From positions 1,240,001 through 1,304,000 of the forward strand of contig CAWJYN010000003.1 of NCBI GenBank assembly GCA_963847145.1: a stretch of 64,000 bases of DNA, written 5' to 3'. The translations under genes were made by a program, and so were the position numbers. Origin of the DNA: JABFRJ01 sp963847145. Its GTDB lineage: Bacteria; Pseudomonadota; Alphaproteobacteria; Rhizobiales; Hyphomicrobiaceae. This document shows, piece by piece, positions 35,029 to 44,000 of this stretch. The notes below the pieces were generated by a model, which saw only the letters and a list, made by a program, of their open reading frames with translations, did not search any database and had not been told where the DNA came from. The stretch's first letter is position 1; every line of letters begins with the position of its first letter.

Positions 35029-35550
35029 ATGCGCACTGCTGCTGTGGTGCTCGCGGTGCTGCTGGCTTCGGTGTTCAGCCTGTCGCAGAGGGGAGCCGCA
35101 CAGCCGGGGTCCGTTAGCTCGGTGGCGGGGCAGTGGGGCCTCTATGGCACCTGGGCCATCGATTGCGGACAGCCGTCGAGCCTGGCCAATCCCTTCCGGA
35201 CGTACTCTGCCGCCCCGAAGGGACTTGTGCGAGCCGGGGTCTTTGATGGCGACCTGGTGATGAACGATCTCAGGCGCGACAAAGATGCGCCGCGGCGCCA
35301 GGTGCTGACGGGTGCCCGTGCTGGGACCGACAACATGATCGAACTGCACACGATCATCGACAACGAAATCGTAGCCCTGGAAAAGCACCAGAAAGATGCG
35401 CGTGGGCGCATGCGGGTGTTTTACTCGATCGATCTGCGGAGCGGTCTGGTGTGGATCGAGAACGCGCTTGTCATCCGGCAAGGGCCGGAGCTGGCCGGTT
35501 CGCCAGAGGCGTTTCCTTGGCTGACGCGCTGCTCGGTGCCGACGACTTAA
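35029..35550 (+). CDS. Exported hypothetical protein coupled to sucB
   Basis: A 173-residue protein with a signal peptide (residues 1-25, ending GAAQP). The mature region begins WGLYGTWAIDCGQPSS and contains a second Cys near the end (LTRCSVPTT), allowing a disulfide. GLYGTWAIDC resembles small periplasmic proteins of unknown role seen in Hyphomicrobiales. Only 3 bp separate it from sucB, so it is almost certainly co-expressed with it. Confidence 0.7.
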   Translation: MRTAAVVLAVLLASVFSLSQRGAAQPGSVSSVAGQWGLYGTWAIDCGQPSSLANPFRTYSAAPKGLVRAGVFDGDLVMNDLRRDKDAPRRQVLTGARAGTDNMIELHTIIDNEIVALEKHQKDARGRMRVFYSIDLRSGLVWIENALVIRQGPELAGSPEAFPWLTRCSVPTT

Positions 35551-35552
35551 AT

Positions 35553-35591
35553 AAAAAAACCCCTGGAGCAAGGGGGGTGGAGCTCCAGGGG
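35553..35591 (-). terminator. Leftward intrinsic terminator with no leftward protein gene
   Basis: Arms 35560-35569 and 35582-35591 pair perfectly over 10 bp. On the minus strand the hairpin is followed by seven T residues (A-run 35553-35559). On the plus strand no T tract follows, so it works only for leftward transcripts, yet all flanking genes run rightward. Confidence 0.85.
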
Positions 35592-35760
35592 CGACGCTGA
35601 CAGGACCTTTGAGGCAACACTGTCAATTGGGGGAGACAGTGCGCAGATCGAGGTGCGTTGTGGACTTTCTACGATAGGCTCGAACTGATGAGAACCAGGC
35701 GCCAGGAATAGCTGTTCTATTGTAATGCAAACAATCTGCACCCTGATAGACATGCGCGGG
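35553..35760 (-). ncRNA. Candidate small RNA upstream of lpdA, antisense to the gene direction
   Basis: The leftward terminator implies a leftward transcript from the 208-bp gap before lpdA. Read on the minus strand, a second hairpin (complement of about 35618-35641, arms CACTGTC and GACAGTG) presents a loop with CCCCC. The terminator loop is also C-rich (CCACCCCC). C-rich loops that pair with ribosome binding sites are known in alphaproteobacterial small RNAs. A -10-like TACAAT occurs at the complement of about 35721-35726, without a clear -35. The 5' end is a guess. Confidence 0.45.
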
Positions 35761-35799
35761 AACAATGCCCGCTGACGTTGAAGACCATCGAGGACGACC

Positions 35800-37236
35800 A
35801 TGACAGTGACGACATCTGGGACAACATCTGGGACGACGGCGGGCTTTGACTTGATTGTGATCGGCACCGGCCCCGGCGGCTACGTGTGTGCCATCCGCGC
35901 GGCGCAACTGGGCCTGAAGGTGGCCGTGGTGGAGAAGCGGCCGACGCATGGCGGGACGTGTCTCAACGTGGGCTGCATTCCGTCGAAGGCGCTGCTGCAT
36001 GCGTCAGAGCTGTTCGACGAGGCGGGGCACGGCTTTGCCGCGATGGGCATCAACGTGAAGCCGGAACTCGATCTGGCAAAAATGCTGGCTTACAAAGACG
36101 AGGGCGTGAACGGCAATGTGGCCGGTGTCGCGTTTTTGCTGAAGAAGAACAAAGTGGACGTGTATTTCGGCACGGGCCGCGTGAAGGGCGCCGGTGCGGT
36201 TGAGGTGACAGCGGCAGGTGGCGAGACACAGGTGCTGGCGACCAAGAGCATTGTCATTGCGACAGGTTCAGACGTGGCGCGGCTGCCGGGCATTGATGTT
36301 GACGAGAAGCAAGTGGTTTCGTCGACGGGCGCGCTGACGATCGATCGGGTGCCGGCGAAGATGCTGGTGATCGGGGCCGGTGTGATCGGGCTGGAACTGG
36401 GGTCCGTGTGGCGGCGGCTTGGGGCTGAGGTGACGGTGGTTGAATATCTCGATCGCATTCTGCCGGGCATGGACAGCGACGTGGCCAAGAGCTTCCAGCG
36501 GATTCTTGCCAAGCAGGGGATGGCGTTCAAACTGGCTTCGAAGGTGACGGGGCTCACCAAGGATGCCAGTGGCTGCACGGTGAAAATCGAGCCGGCGGCG
36601 GGTGGTGCGGCGGAGACTGCGTTTGCTGATGTCGTACTCGTGTGCATCGGGCGGGTGCCGTACACAGAAGGGCTGGGGCTTGAGGCGGCGGGTGTGGCGG
36701 TCGATACCAAGAAGCGCGTGGTGGTTGATGCGCACTTCATGACGAATGTGCCGGGCATTTATGCGATCGGCGATGTGATTGCCGGGCCGATGCTGGCGCA
36801 CAAGGCGGAGGACGAAGGCGTAGCGGTGGCCGAAATTCTGGCCGGACAGGCGGGGCATGTGAACTACGACGTGATCCCGAACGTGATCTACACTGCGCCG
36901 GAAGTTGCTTCTGTCGGCAAGAGCGAAGATGAGCTGAAGATGGCTGGGATTGCCTACAACGTCGGCAAGTTTCCGTTCATGGCGAATGGCCGCGCCAAAG
37001 TGAACCGGACAACGGATGGGTTTGTGAAGGTGCTGGCGGATGCGGCGACCGACCGCGTGCTGGGTGTGCACATCATCGGGCCGCATGCGGGTGAAATGAT
37101 CGGCGAGTGCTCGGTCATTATGGAGTTTGGCGGGAGCGCAGAAGATCTGGCGCGGACGTGCCATGCGCATCCGACGCTGACGGAAGCGATCAAGGAAGCG
37201 GCGATGGCGGTGGATAAGCGGGCCGTGCATATGTGA
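35800..37236 (+). CDS. lpdA: Dihydrolipoyl dehydrogenase (E3)
   Basis: A 478-residue flavoprotein that reoxidises lipoamide in 2-oxo acid dehydrogenase complexes. FAD-binding GTGPGGYVCAIRAAQLG lies near residue 27, the redox disulfide in GGTCLNVGCIPSKALLH near 53, the NAD-binding GAGVIGLELGSVWRRLGAEV near 190, and the interface His-Glu pair in HAHPTLTEAIKEAA near the end. A short repeat (TTSGTTSGTT) precedes the first strand. It is separated from sucB by an exported protein gene and the candidate RNA. Confidence 0.97.
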   Translation: MTVTTSGTTSGTTAGFDLIVIGTGPGGYVCAIRAAQLGLKVAVVEKRPTHGGTCLNVGCIPSKALLHASELFDEAGHGFAAMGINVKPELDLAKMLAYKDEGVNGNVAGVAFLLKKNKVDVYFGTGRVKGAGAVEVTAAGGETQVLATKSIVIATGSDVARLPGIDVDEKQVVSSTGALTIDRVPAKMLVIGAGVIGLELGSVWRRLGAEVTVVEYLDRILPGMDSDVAKSFQRILAKQGMAFKLASKVTGLTKDASGCTVKIEPAAGGAAETAFADVVLVCIGRVPYTEGLGLEAAGVAVDTKKRVVVDAHFMTNVPGIYAIGDVIAGPMLAHKAEDEGVAVAEILAGQAGHVNYDVIPNVIYTAPEVASVGKSEDELKMAGIAYNVGKFPFMANGRAKVNRTTDGFVKVLADAATDRVLGVHIIGPHAGEMIGECSVIMEFGGSAEDLARTCHAHPTLTEAIKEAAMAVDKRAVHM

Positions 37237-37521
37237 GGTGCGCGGCCGGGTGCTCCTCGTTTTTTATCCAACGCTGCAGATCGGCCAAGCAGGCACTGCA
37301 AATGGGCGAGGCTGCGGAGCGGCGGATTGCACTGACGTTTCGATTGCGATGTCCGTTGTCGGAGGATATGGTGGCGAAGCTGCAGTCGAAACTATTTCGA
37401 AAAACACGGACGGCATTTGACCCATGCTAGCGTCAAGCCCCCGCTGCTTAAGCTGCCATGTGTTGAAAAATTTGATTGCGATCAGCGGGATAATTCAAGG
37501 TTGTCATTTGGGAGTATTGCC

Positions 37522-38082
37522 GTGAACGCTCGATCATCCGCTTTTATGTTCCTCGCAGCCAGCTCCGCACTTCTGCTTGGTGCCCTTCCCTGCGGGGCAG
37601 CGGACCGCATCTTGGTCAGCATGACCAGCAGCCAACACGGCGAGATCAAGGGGGAGATCGCCAGCAAGCACGGCTCGATGGAGGCACTCAGGTTCGCTGA
37701 AGAGTACACCCTGACCACGGGCGGCGCGGGCGGTGGTTCTGGCAAGCTTGAGCGGGCGCCAATCGTGTTCACCAAGCGCGTCGACAAGGCTACGCCGATC
37801 ATTTTCCAGGCTTTTGTGAAGACTGAGATGCTTCCTTCGGTGGTGTTCAACTTCGTGAGGGAACCGGCCAAAGGCGATGAGGCGTATTACACGATCAAAC
37901 TTGTCAATGCGCGTGTCGTAAAGCTTACGCACTCCGCCGCATCTGAGGGTCCAGCGGCCACACCACTTGTTGAGACTGTCTCGCTGCAGTTTGATCGCAT
38001 TGAAAAGACCAGCAAGTCCGTTTCCGCCGATGGTAAAGTTTCCACCGACGTGAGCACCTTCAACTTTGTAGCCTCACGGTAG
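37522..38082 (+). CDS. Hcp-fold protein with an N-terminal signal peptide
   Basis: A 186-residue protein. A Sec signal peptide (residues about 5-28, ending LPCGAAD) precedes a domain resembling the type VI secretion tube protein Hcp: SMEALRFAEEYTLTTGGAGG, RAPIVFTKRVDKATPIIFQA, and the end VETVSLQFDRIE. True T6SS Hcp has no Sec signal, and no other T6SS gene is present, so this belongs with Hcp-like exported proteins of unknown role. The GTG at 37522 has GGGAG upstream and places the signal correctly. Confidence 0.72.
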   Translation: MNARSSAFMFLAASSALLLGALPCGAADRILVSMTSSQHGEIKGEIASKHGSMEALRFAEEYTLTTGGAGGGSGKLERAPIVFTKRVDKATPIIFQAFVKTEMLPSVVFNFVREPAKGDEAYYTIKLVNARVVKLTHSAASEGPAATPLVETVSLQFDRIEKTSKSVSADGKVSTDVSTFNFVASR

Positions 38083-38092
38083 ACAGCGAAGC

Positions 38093-38161
38093 CGTAGGTT
38101 GGGTTAGCGCGCGCTCCGCACTCGCCACTTGCTCCGCCGGTCCACGCGCGTAACCCAACAT
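38093..38161. repeat. REP-like unit, left flank of a transposase relic
   Basis: A palindrome starting with the extended tail (GTAGGTTGGGTTAG) and ending GTAACCCAACA, with a long GC-rich loop. It is in opposite orientation to the unit at 38345-38418, so the two bracket the RAYT fragment. Confidence 0.85.
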
Positions 38162-38203
38162 TTGCGAGCGCGACCAGCCAAATCGGGCAGCGGTGGCATG
38201 CCA

Positions 38204-38340
38204 TCGCAGCCCCACCATGGGTCGTATGATCCGCGGTCCACCCATTGTGGGACTGTCGAATGCGGCCAGTCGCCGGGACGTTCAACAAGCCCATGTTTCA
38301 CAGGGTTGATGTGGATGTAATCGACGTGAGATGGTTTTGC
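38204..38340 (-). pseudogene. Relic of a REP-associated tyrosine transposase (RAYT)
   Basis: On the minus strand this segment reads HVDYIHINPVKHGLVERPGD, then WPHSTVPQWVDRG and SYDPWWG. This is the characteristic C-terminal motif of Y1-type REP-associated transposases (YIHxNPVKHGLV...DWPxSS). Only about 45 codons remain; the HUH catalytic part is gone and no start codon is left. REP-like units directly abut both ends (38093-38161 and 38345-38418). RAYT proteins are known to be linked to the spread of REP sequences. Confidence 0.85.
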
Positions 38341-38344
38341 CGAC

Positions 38345-38418
38345 GTGTTGGGTTACGCGCGGGTCGAGAGCGGATACCGGACCCCAACACCTGCGAGCGA
38401 GCTAACCCAACCTACGAA
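38345..38418. repeat. REP-like unit, right flank of the RAYT relic
   Basis: A palindrome with arms GTTGGGTTACGCGC and GCTAACCCAAC plus outer tail CTACG. Beyond it to 38575 there is only a second hairpin (38531-38566, arms CCCTCTCCCC and GGGGAGAGGG), which may end cfa transcripts although it lacks a clear T tract on either strand. Confidence 0.85.
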
Positions 38419-38575
38419 TCTCTGCCAACCCAGAGTGCGAATTCGACGGTGCCCGTGCGGGAGATTCCGCTTGGTTCGACCGGGTTGTACTGCGGCTGCC
38501 CCTCCCCCGGATCAAGTGTCCGGGGCTAACCCTCTCCCCACTGCAGCAGAGCAATGGGGAGAGGGGACTAAAACT

Positions 38576-39838
38576 CTACTCCGCGGCGACGGCGAGTTTT
38601 GGGAGGCGTTCCTGTTCGCGCTTTTTTAGTTCGCGTTGCTGGTCGACCATGTAGTCGCGGCGCAGGGGGCTGGCATCGCGGCGGCGGGAGAGCTGCATGT
38701 GGAAGACTTCCTGGGCGCCGGTGCGGAACATCATTTCGGCGCTGATGAGATAGAACTCCCACATGCGGCAGAAGCGTTCGTCGTACAATTTGGCGATTTC
38801 GGCGCGGTGGCGGTCGAAGCGGGTGTGCCAGTGTTTCAGCGTCATGGCGTAGTGGACGCGGAGGAATTCGCAGTCGGTGACCCAGAGGCGATTGCGCTCG
38901 ACGGCGGGGAAGACTTCGGAGAGAGCTGGCGAGTAAGCGCCGGGGAAGATGTATTTGCGCAGCCACGGGCTGGCGGTGGAGGGCGGGCTCATATGGCCGA
39001 TGGAGTGGAGCAGCATGACGCCGTCGTCGGGCATCAGCTGGTTGACGTGTTCGAAGAACTCGTTGTAGCGCGGCACGCCGACGTGCTCGAACATGCCGAC
39101 GGAGACGAGGCGGTCGAATTTGCGATCGAGCTGGCGGTAGTCGCGGAGTTCGAATTTGACGCGGTCTGAGACGCCGGCTTCCTGGGCGCGCTGCTGGGCG
39201 AGGGTGTGCTGTTCTTTGGACAAGGTGACGCCGAGGACTTCGACGTTCTCCATCTGCGCGAGATAGATCGCAAGGCCGCCCCAGCCGCTGCCGATGTCGA
39301 GGATTTTCTGGCCCGGCTTAAGGCCCAGTTTGGCGGCGATGAGCCGGCACTTGGCGCGTTGGGCGGCCTCGAGGGTGTCGCCGTCGTTTTCGAAATAAGC
39401 GCAGGAGTAGAAGAGCCCCTCATCGAGAAACAGGCGGTAGAGCGCGTTGCCGATATCGTAGTGGTGGGCGATGTTTTGCTGGGCTTTGCCGATGGGGTTG
39501 GATTGCTGGAAGCGCTTCAGCTTGCGGGAGACCATGCCGATGGTCTTGTGCAGCGCGTTGGGGGTGACGGTGGGGCGGTTCTGGTTGAGGGAGACCAATT
39601 CCAGAAAGGCGCGGAGGGACGACCCAGGGAAGGTGATGGTGCCGTCCATGTAGCCTTCTCCGGCGGCGAGTTCCGGGTTGAAGAAGAGCGTTTTGTAGAG
39701 CGCGGGGTTGGCGAGTTTGAGGGAAACGGCGGGGCCCGGCTGGGTGCCGCCGTAGATGTGGGTGCCGCCGGTGGCATCGGTGACGGTGAGGGTGCCGACC
39801 TGGATGAGGTGGGAGAGGAGTTTGGAGAGGGGAAACAT
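38576..39838 (-). CDS. cfa: Cyclopropane-fatty-acyl-phospholipid synthase
   Basis: A 420-residue SAM-dependent methyltransferase that adds a methylene bridge to unsaturated acyl chains of membrane phospholipids. The N-terminal lipid-binding part (1-120) is followed by the catalytic domain. NIAHHYDIGNALYRLFLDEG near residue 122 and the SAM site LDIGSGWGGLAIYLAQ near 195 are diagnostic, with VSVGMFEHVG and the C-terminal CRMWEFYLISAEMMFR. The length is slightly above that of the E. coli enzyme. It is flanked by repeat units on both sides. Confidence 0.94.
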   Translation of the reverse strand: MFPLSKLLSHLIQVGTLTVTDATGGTHIYGGTQPGPAVSLKLANPALYKTLFFNPELAAGEGYMDGTITFPGSSLRAFLELVSLNQNRPTVTPNALHKTIGMVSRKLKRFQQSNPIGKAQQNIAHHYDIGNALYRLFLDEGLFYSCAYFENDGDTLEAAQRAKCRLIAAKLGLKPGQKILDIGSGWGGLAIYLAQMENVEVLGVTLSKEQHTLAQQRAQEAGVSDRVKFELRDYRQLDRKFDRLVSVGMFEHVGVPRYNEFFEHVNQLMPDDGVMLLHSIGHMSPPSTASPWLRKYIFPGAYSPALSEVFPAVERNRLWVTDCEFLRVHYAMTLKHWHTRFDRHRAEIAKLYDERFCRMWEFYLISAEMMFRTGAQEVFHMQLSRRRDASPLRRDYMVDQQRELKKREQERLPKLAVAAE

Positions 39839-39899
39839 CGGGGGCTCCGAATATGTGTTTGGTTCGGTTCGCTGCCTGGGGCGGGATATGGGGCGTGAG

Positions 39900-39943
39900 G
39901 TGTTGGGTTACGACGCTGAAATGCGTCTAACCCAACCTACGGC
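39900..39943. repeat. Single REP-like unit
   Basis: A compact palindrome with arms GTGTTGGGTTACGAC and GTCTAACCCAACCTACGG around a short loop. It lies between the divergent-free tail region of the LOG gene and the start of cfa. Nothing else is seen in the 230-bp spacer. Confidence 0.85.
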
Positions 39944-40069
39944 CGCGGTGAAATGGGCCAGATGCGCCATCGTGCGGCAAGTCTATGGTGGCGCGCAAAT
40001 AGCCGAGGCGGATTGCGCTCGTTGAAACCGTCACCACGCTCGCACGGTTTGCCGCCGGCGCGCCGGCAA

Positions 40070-40744
40070 TTAAAACTGCGCGAGGATTTTTTTGACGGTG
40101 GCGGCGTCGGCGGGGTCGGTGCTGGCGACGGCAAGGGCGGCGGGGATGATCTCTTCGACGGTGTCGACGGCGACGAATTTCACCTGGAAGCCCTGGCGGA
40201 TAAAAGCTTCGTCGCGCATGTGGCCGAGCAGGCTCAGGAAAGGCTGCCAGAAACCGCCGATGTTGGCGAGCACGATCGGCTTTTTATGCTGGCCGAGCTG
40301 CGCCCAGGTCAGCTGTTCGACGAGTTCTTCGAGAGTGCCAATGCCGCCGGGCAGCGCGACGAAGGCATCGGAGCGCTCGAACATCAAACGTTTGCGCTGA
40401 TGCATGTCATCGACCAGGATCAGCTCCTGGACTTCGTTGAGCATCTTCTCTTTGTTGGAAAGGAAGTGCGGGATGATGCCAGTGACGCGGCCGCCGCCGG
40501 CGAGGACGCCGCGCGCGACCTGGCCCATCAGGCCGAGACTGCCGCCGCCATAGACGAGACCGATGCCGCGGGCGGCGAGATCGCGGCCGAGCGTGTCGGC
40601 AGCTTTCATGTAGGCGGGGTCTTTGCCGTCGCCGGAGCCGCAGTAGACGCAGATGTTGGCAAGGCGAGGCGCGGGGACAGCGGGCGGCGCTGAAAATGAC
40701 TGCGGTACCGGTGGAAGAGATTGGCGTGAAGAACTGTCTGCCAT
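40070..40744 (-). CDS. LOG-family protein (TIGR00730), likely nucleotide phosphoribohydrolase
   Basis: A 224-residue Rossmann-like protein. The family signature PGGIGTLEELVEQLTWAQLG is intact near residue 130, and ICVYCGSGDGKDPAYMKAA marks the beginning of the fold. LOG proteins cleave N6-substituted adenosine monophosphates or AMP to the free base. Bacterial members are often labelled lysine decarboxylase by mistake. The ATG (complement of 40742-40744) follows a short Ser/Pro-rich N-terminal extension of about 30 residues. Confidence 0.92.
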   Translation of the reverse strand: MADSSSRQSLPPVPQSFSAPPAVPAPRLANICVYCGSGDGKDPAYMKAADTLGRDLAARGIGLVYGGGSLGLMGQVARGVLAGGGRVTGIIPHFLSNKEKMLNEVQELILVDDMHQRKRLMFERSDAFVALPGGIGTLEELVEQLTWAQLGQHKKPIVLANIGGFWQPFLSLLGHMRDEAFIRQGFQVKFVAVDTVEEIIPAALAVASTDPADAATVKKILAQF

Positions 40745-41072
40745 CGAGGGCCTCGAAATCAGGGACATTTTGGGGGAGGACGCGCCGCGCAGCGCCCGGT
40801 TGCGCCTGTCTACCGATTAACCACTTACGCGTCGAGAGCGCTTTGGATGGCTGTACGGGCTTTGCGATCGCCTCGGGTTCTGATTATGTTAGATGAGCAC
40901 GATGCGGTTCTGCCGCAACGCGTTGCATCAACAGCCGGAAAATCCTGTATTTTCCGCAAACTGGCGACGCGACGTTGCATGGCAGATCAAGTGTCTGGAG
41001 CGTCAAGCGCGCTGCCCTGATCCAGTGTCCGCGGGACACAGCAGGGGGCGCAGGGTCAGAGGCAGGTTGTTC
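40745..41072. other. Divergent spacer between the LOG gene and the LysM gene
   Basis: This 328-bp region should contain promoters for both flanking genes. A small hairpin (about 40937-40957, arms CGGAAAA and TTTTCCG) is visible. The reading frame of the LysM gene remains open back to 40893, but the signal peptide indicates the start at 41073. I see no further gene. Confidence 0.5.
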
Positions 41073-44000
41073 ATGCTTGGTTCGCGTACGATTAACGTTT
41101 TGAGTGCCGGCCTCGGGGTCGCGATCGCTACTTCGATGGCGCCGGCGCTGGCTAAAGGTGGGTTGGGCGCCGACGCCACGCTGCCATCGCGGTTGAAGTC
41201 GAGCACGGCGCTGGCGGGTGCGGCTGGCGGGACGATGGTGCTTGCCAGTTTGGGCGAAAGCGCCGACGCGCAGCCGCGGTACACCCGCTTCGGGTTTGAT
41301 GCCGATGCGCGCCCCGTGGTCGAAGGCCGGGCGGCGCCGGGGGCCACGATCACGCTGCTGTTGAATGGCACAATTGCCGGCCGCGCGATGGCCTCGGAAA
41401 CGGGCACATGGGCGGCGACGCTCGATCGTGGGATGGATGCGGGCGTGCATCGCATCGGTGTGACGAGCCGGTCGATTGCGACGGGCCGCATGCAGGCGGG
41501 CGATGATCTGCAGATCGGCATTCCGGCCGGCTATGAGGGCCGCTCGGTGACGCTGTTTGGTACGGTGGCGCAGGCCGCTCCGGCGCCGCGCACCATGACC
41601 GATATGATGCCGATGCCGGTACAAATGGCACAGGCGACAGGCACGCCGCCAGCGGGCAGTCCAACGGGTGGCGCGACGCCGCGTCCGAGCGTGCCGGGGC
41701 CAGCGCCGGCGGCAAAAGCCGCAGCAGAAGAAGGCGTGTTCGACTGGTTCTTCCGGTTGACGGATGGCGCCCACAAAGACTTCCAAGGCGTTGTCGAGCG
41801 GATGTCTGGCGTCGGCGAAACCACAGCACCAAAGGGCCCGGGGCCAGTGGCGCCGGCAGCACCCAAGGCAACTACGCCGCCAGCCCCGTCGGTGGCGCAG
41901 GCGCCGGTAACGGTGCCGACCACGCCGCCGGCAGCACCCGCGGCGACAACTCCGGCGCAGCCGAAGTCGGCGACGGCACCAACGCCCACAGTGCCGGCAC
42001 CCTCGGCTCCGGCAGCGAAAGCACCCGCACCGACGCCAGCGACCACACCAGCGGCACCGCCTGCTGCGGCGCCAACTGTTACGGCACAAGCCGAGACCGG
42101 CTTTATCGAGCAATCGTCGCGGTCGTTCCAGGACGTGATGAAACGGCTGACCGAGCCTGCCGGTTCGGTGACGCCAGCTTCGCCATCCGCGACGGCGGCG
42201 GCGGGTGCAGCAGCGACCATGGCGGCCGCTGAATTGGCCAGGAAAGCCGCGGAAGAGAAGGCGGCAGCAGAAAAGGCGGCGGCCGAGCTGGCTGCCAAGG
42301 CGACCACCGACAAGACAGCGGCGGACGCCAAAGTAGCGGCGGATCAGAAGCGCACCGATGAGGAGCGCAAGCTCGCTGAGACGCGCCGCGCCGACGCCCT
42401 GAAAGCCGAGGACGCCAAGAAGCAGGCCGATGCCAAGGCGGCGGCGGAAAAGACGGCCACCGACAAGTCGGTGGCGGACGCCAAGCGGCTTGCGGATGCC
42501 AAGGCAGCGACCGAGAAGGCGGCGGCCGACAAGGCGGCTGCCGACAAAGCGGTGACGGACAAGGCGGTTGCGGATGCCAAGGCGGCGGCTGAGAAGCTGG
42601 CGGCGGACAGCAAGGCCGCAAGTGATAAAGCAACGGCCGATAAGGCGGGTGCGGATGCGCTGCGCCTCGCCGAAGCCAAGGCGGCGGCCGACAAGGCAGC
42701 GGCTGAAACCAAGGCTGCCAACGACAAGGTTGCCGCCGAGAAGGCCGCAGCCGAGACCAAGCGCCTGGCCGATGCGAAGGCGGCGGCGGACAAGTCGGCG
42801 GCTGACAAGGCGGCGGCCGACAAGGTTGCGAGTGACAAGGCAGCCGCAGACAAAGCAGCCGCGGACAAGATTGCGGCTGATAAGGCGGCGGCGGAGACCA
42901 AGCGCTTGGCTGATGCCAAGGCGGCGGTGGACAAGGCGGCGGCGGAAAGGGTTGCTGCCGAGACCAAGCGGATAGCGGATGCCAAGGCCGCTGCCGACAA
43001 GATTGCTGCCGACAAGGCGGGTGCGGACAAGTCGGCGGCTGACAAAGCGGCGGCGGATGCCAAGCGGGTGGCTGACGCAAAGGCTGCTGCCGACAAGGCC
43101 AGCGCGGAGAAGGCAGCGACCGACAAGGCGGCGGCGGATGCCAAGCGGGTGGCTGACGCGAAGGCAACAGCGGACAAGGCGGCTGCCGACAAAGTTGTGG
43201 CTGACAAGGCGGCGGCAGATAAAGCCGCGCTGGACGCCAAGCGCACCGCCGATCTGAAGGCGGTGCAGGATAAGGCCGATGCTGATGCCAAGCGTGCACA
43301 GGCGCTGGCGCTGCAGGCCGTTGCCGACGCCAAGGCGGCGGCTGACGCGAAGACGGTTGCGGACACTGCGAAAGCAGCGATCCTGAAGTCGGCGGCAGAG
43401 GCGCGGGCGCAAATCGCGGCGGCGGTGACGGCTGACGATAAGCGGGCTGCGGAGCAGAGGCTGGCCGCCGAACGTGTGAAGGGTGACGACGCACAACGCG
43501 CAGCGGATGCTGCACGCAAGCTTGCCGACGCTAAGAAAGCCGCCGAGACCAAGGTGACGGCAGAAGCCAAGAAGGCCACCGACGCGCAGGCAGCGCTGGC
43601 GGTTGCGGCGGCGAGTGTGATTGCGGCGGTGACGCCGGAGCAGAAGCGCGTGGCGGAAGCGAAGGCGGTTGCCGAAGGCGCCAAGGCGCAGGCGGCAGTA
43701 AACCGTGCCGATGCGGCGGTGAAGACAGCGGCAGCGGCAGTGGCCCCTGCCGCGCCGACTGGTACGAAGCCACCGGCGGCAGCAGCACCGTCGAGTGGTG
43801 ACAAGCCGGCAACGAGCGGGACCGGTCCGGCAACGGGTGGCGACAAAGTGGCTCGGGGTGGTGGCACCAAGGTTGCGAGCGCGGCCGGTGAGCGCCGTGC
43901 GCGTGATCGCTCGTGCAAGGCAGCCGGGCAGGCGATCTCGCTGCCGGGTTGGTACACAGTCAAGCGCGGCGACACACTGTCGAGGGTGGCCGACCGGTTC

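Noticed and set aside
38531..38566. Hairpin downstream of cfa as an intrinsic terminator
   Set aside because: The stem is strong but neither strand has a convincing T tract after it; listed only as a hairpin in the neighbouring entry.
40884..43496. Very long minus-strand open frame (about 870 residues) opposite the LysM gene, and another at 42344-43975
   Set aside because: They arise from the Ala/Lys/Asp codon repeat on the plus strand; translations are Arg/Pro/Cys- or Ala/Ser-rich without domains, while the plus strand gives a signal peptide, Ig-like and LysM domains.
42200..43690. Regularly repeated DNA that might suggest a CRISPR array
   Set aside because: The periodicity is codon-level repetition of AAADK-type peptides in an open frame; there are no unique spacers between constant repeats.
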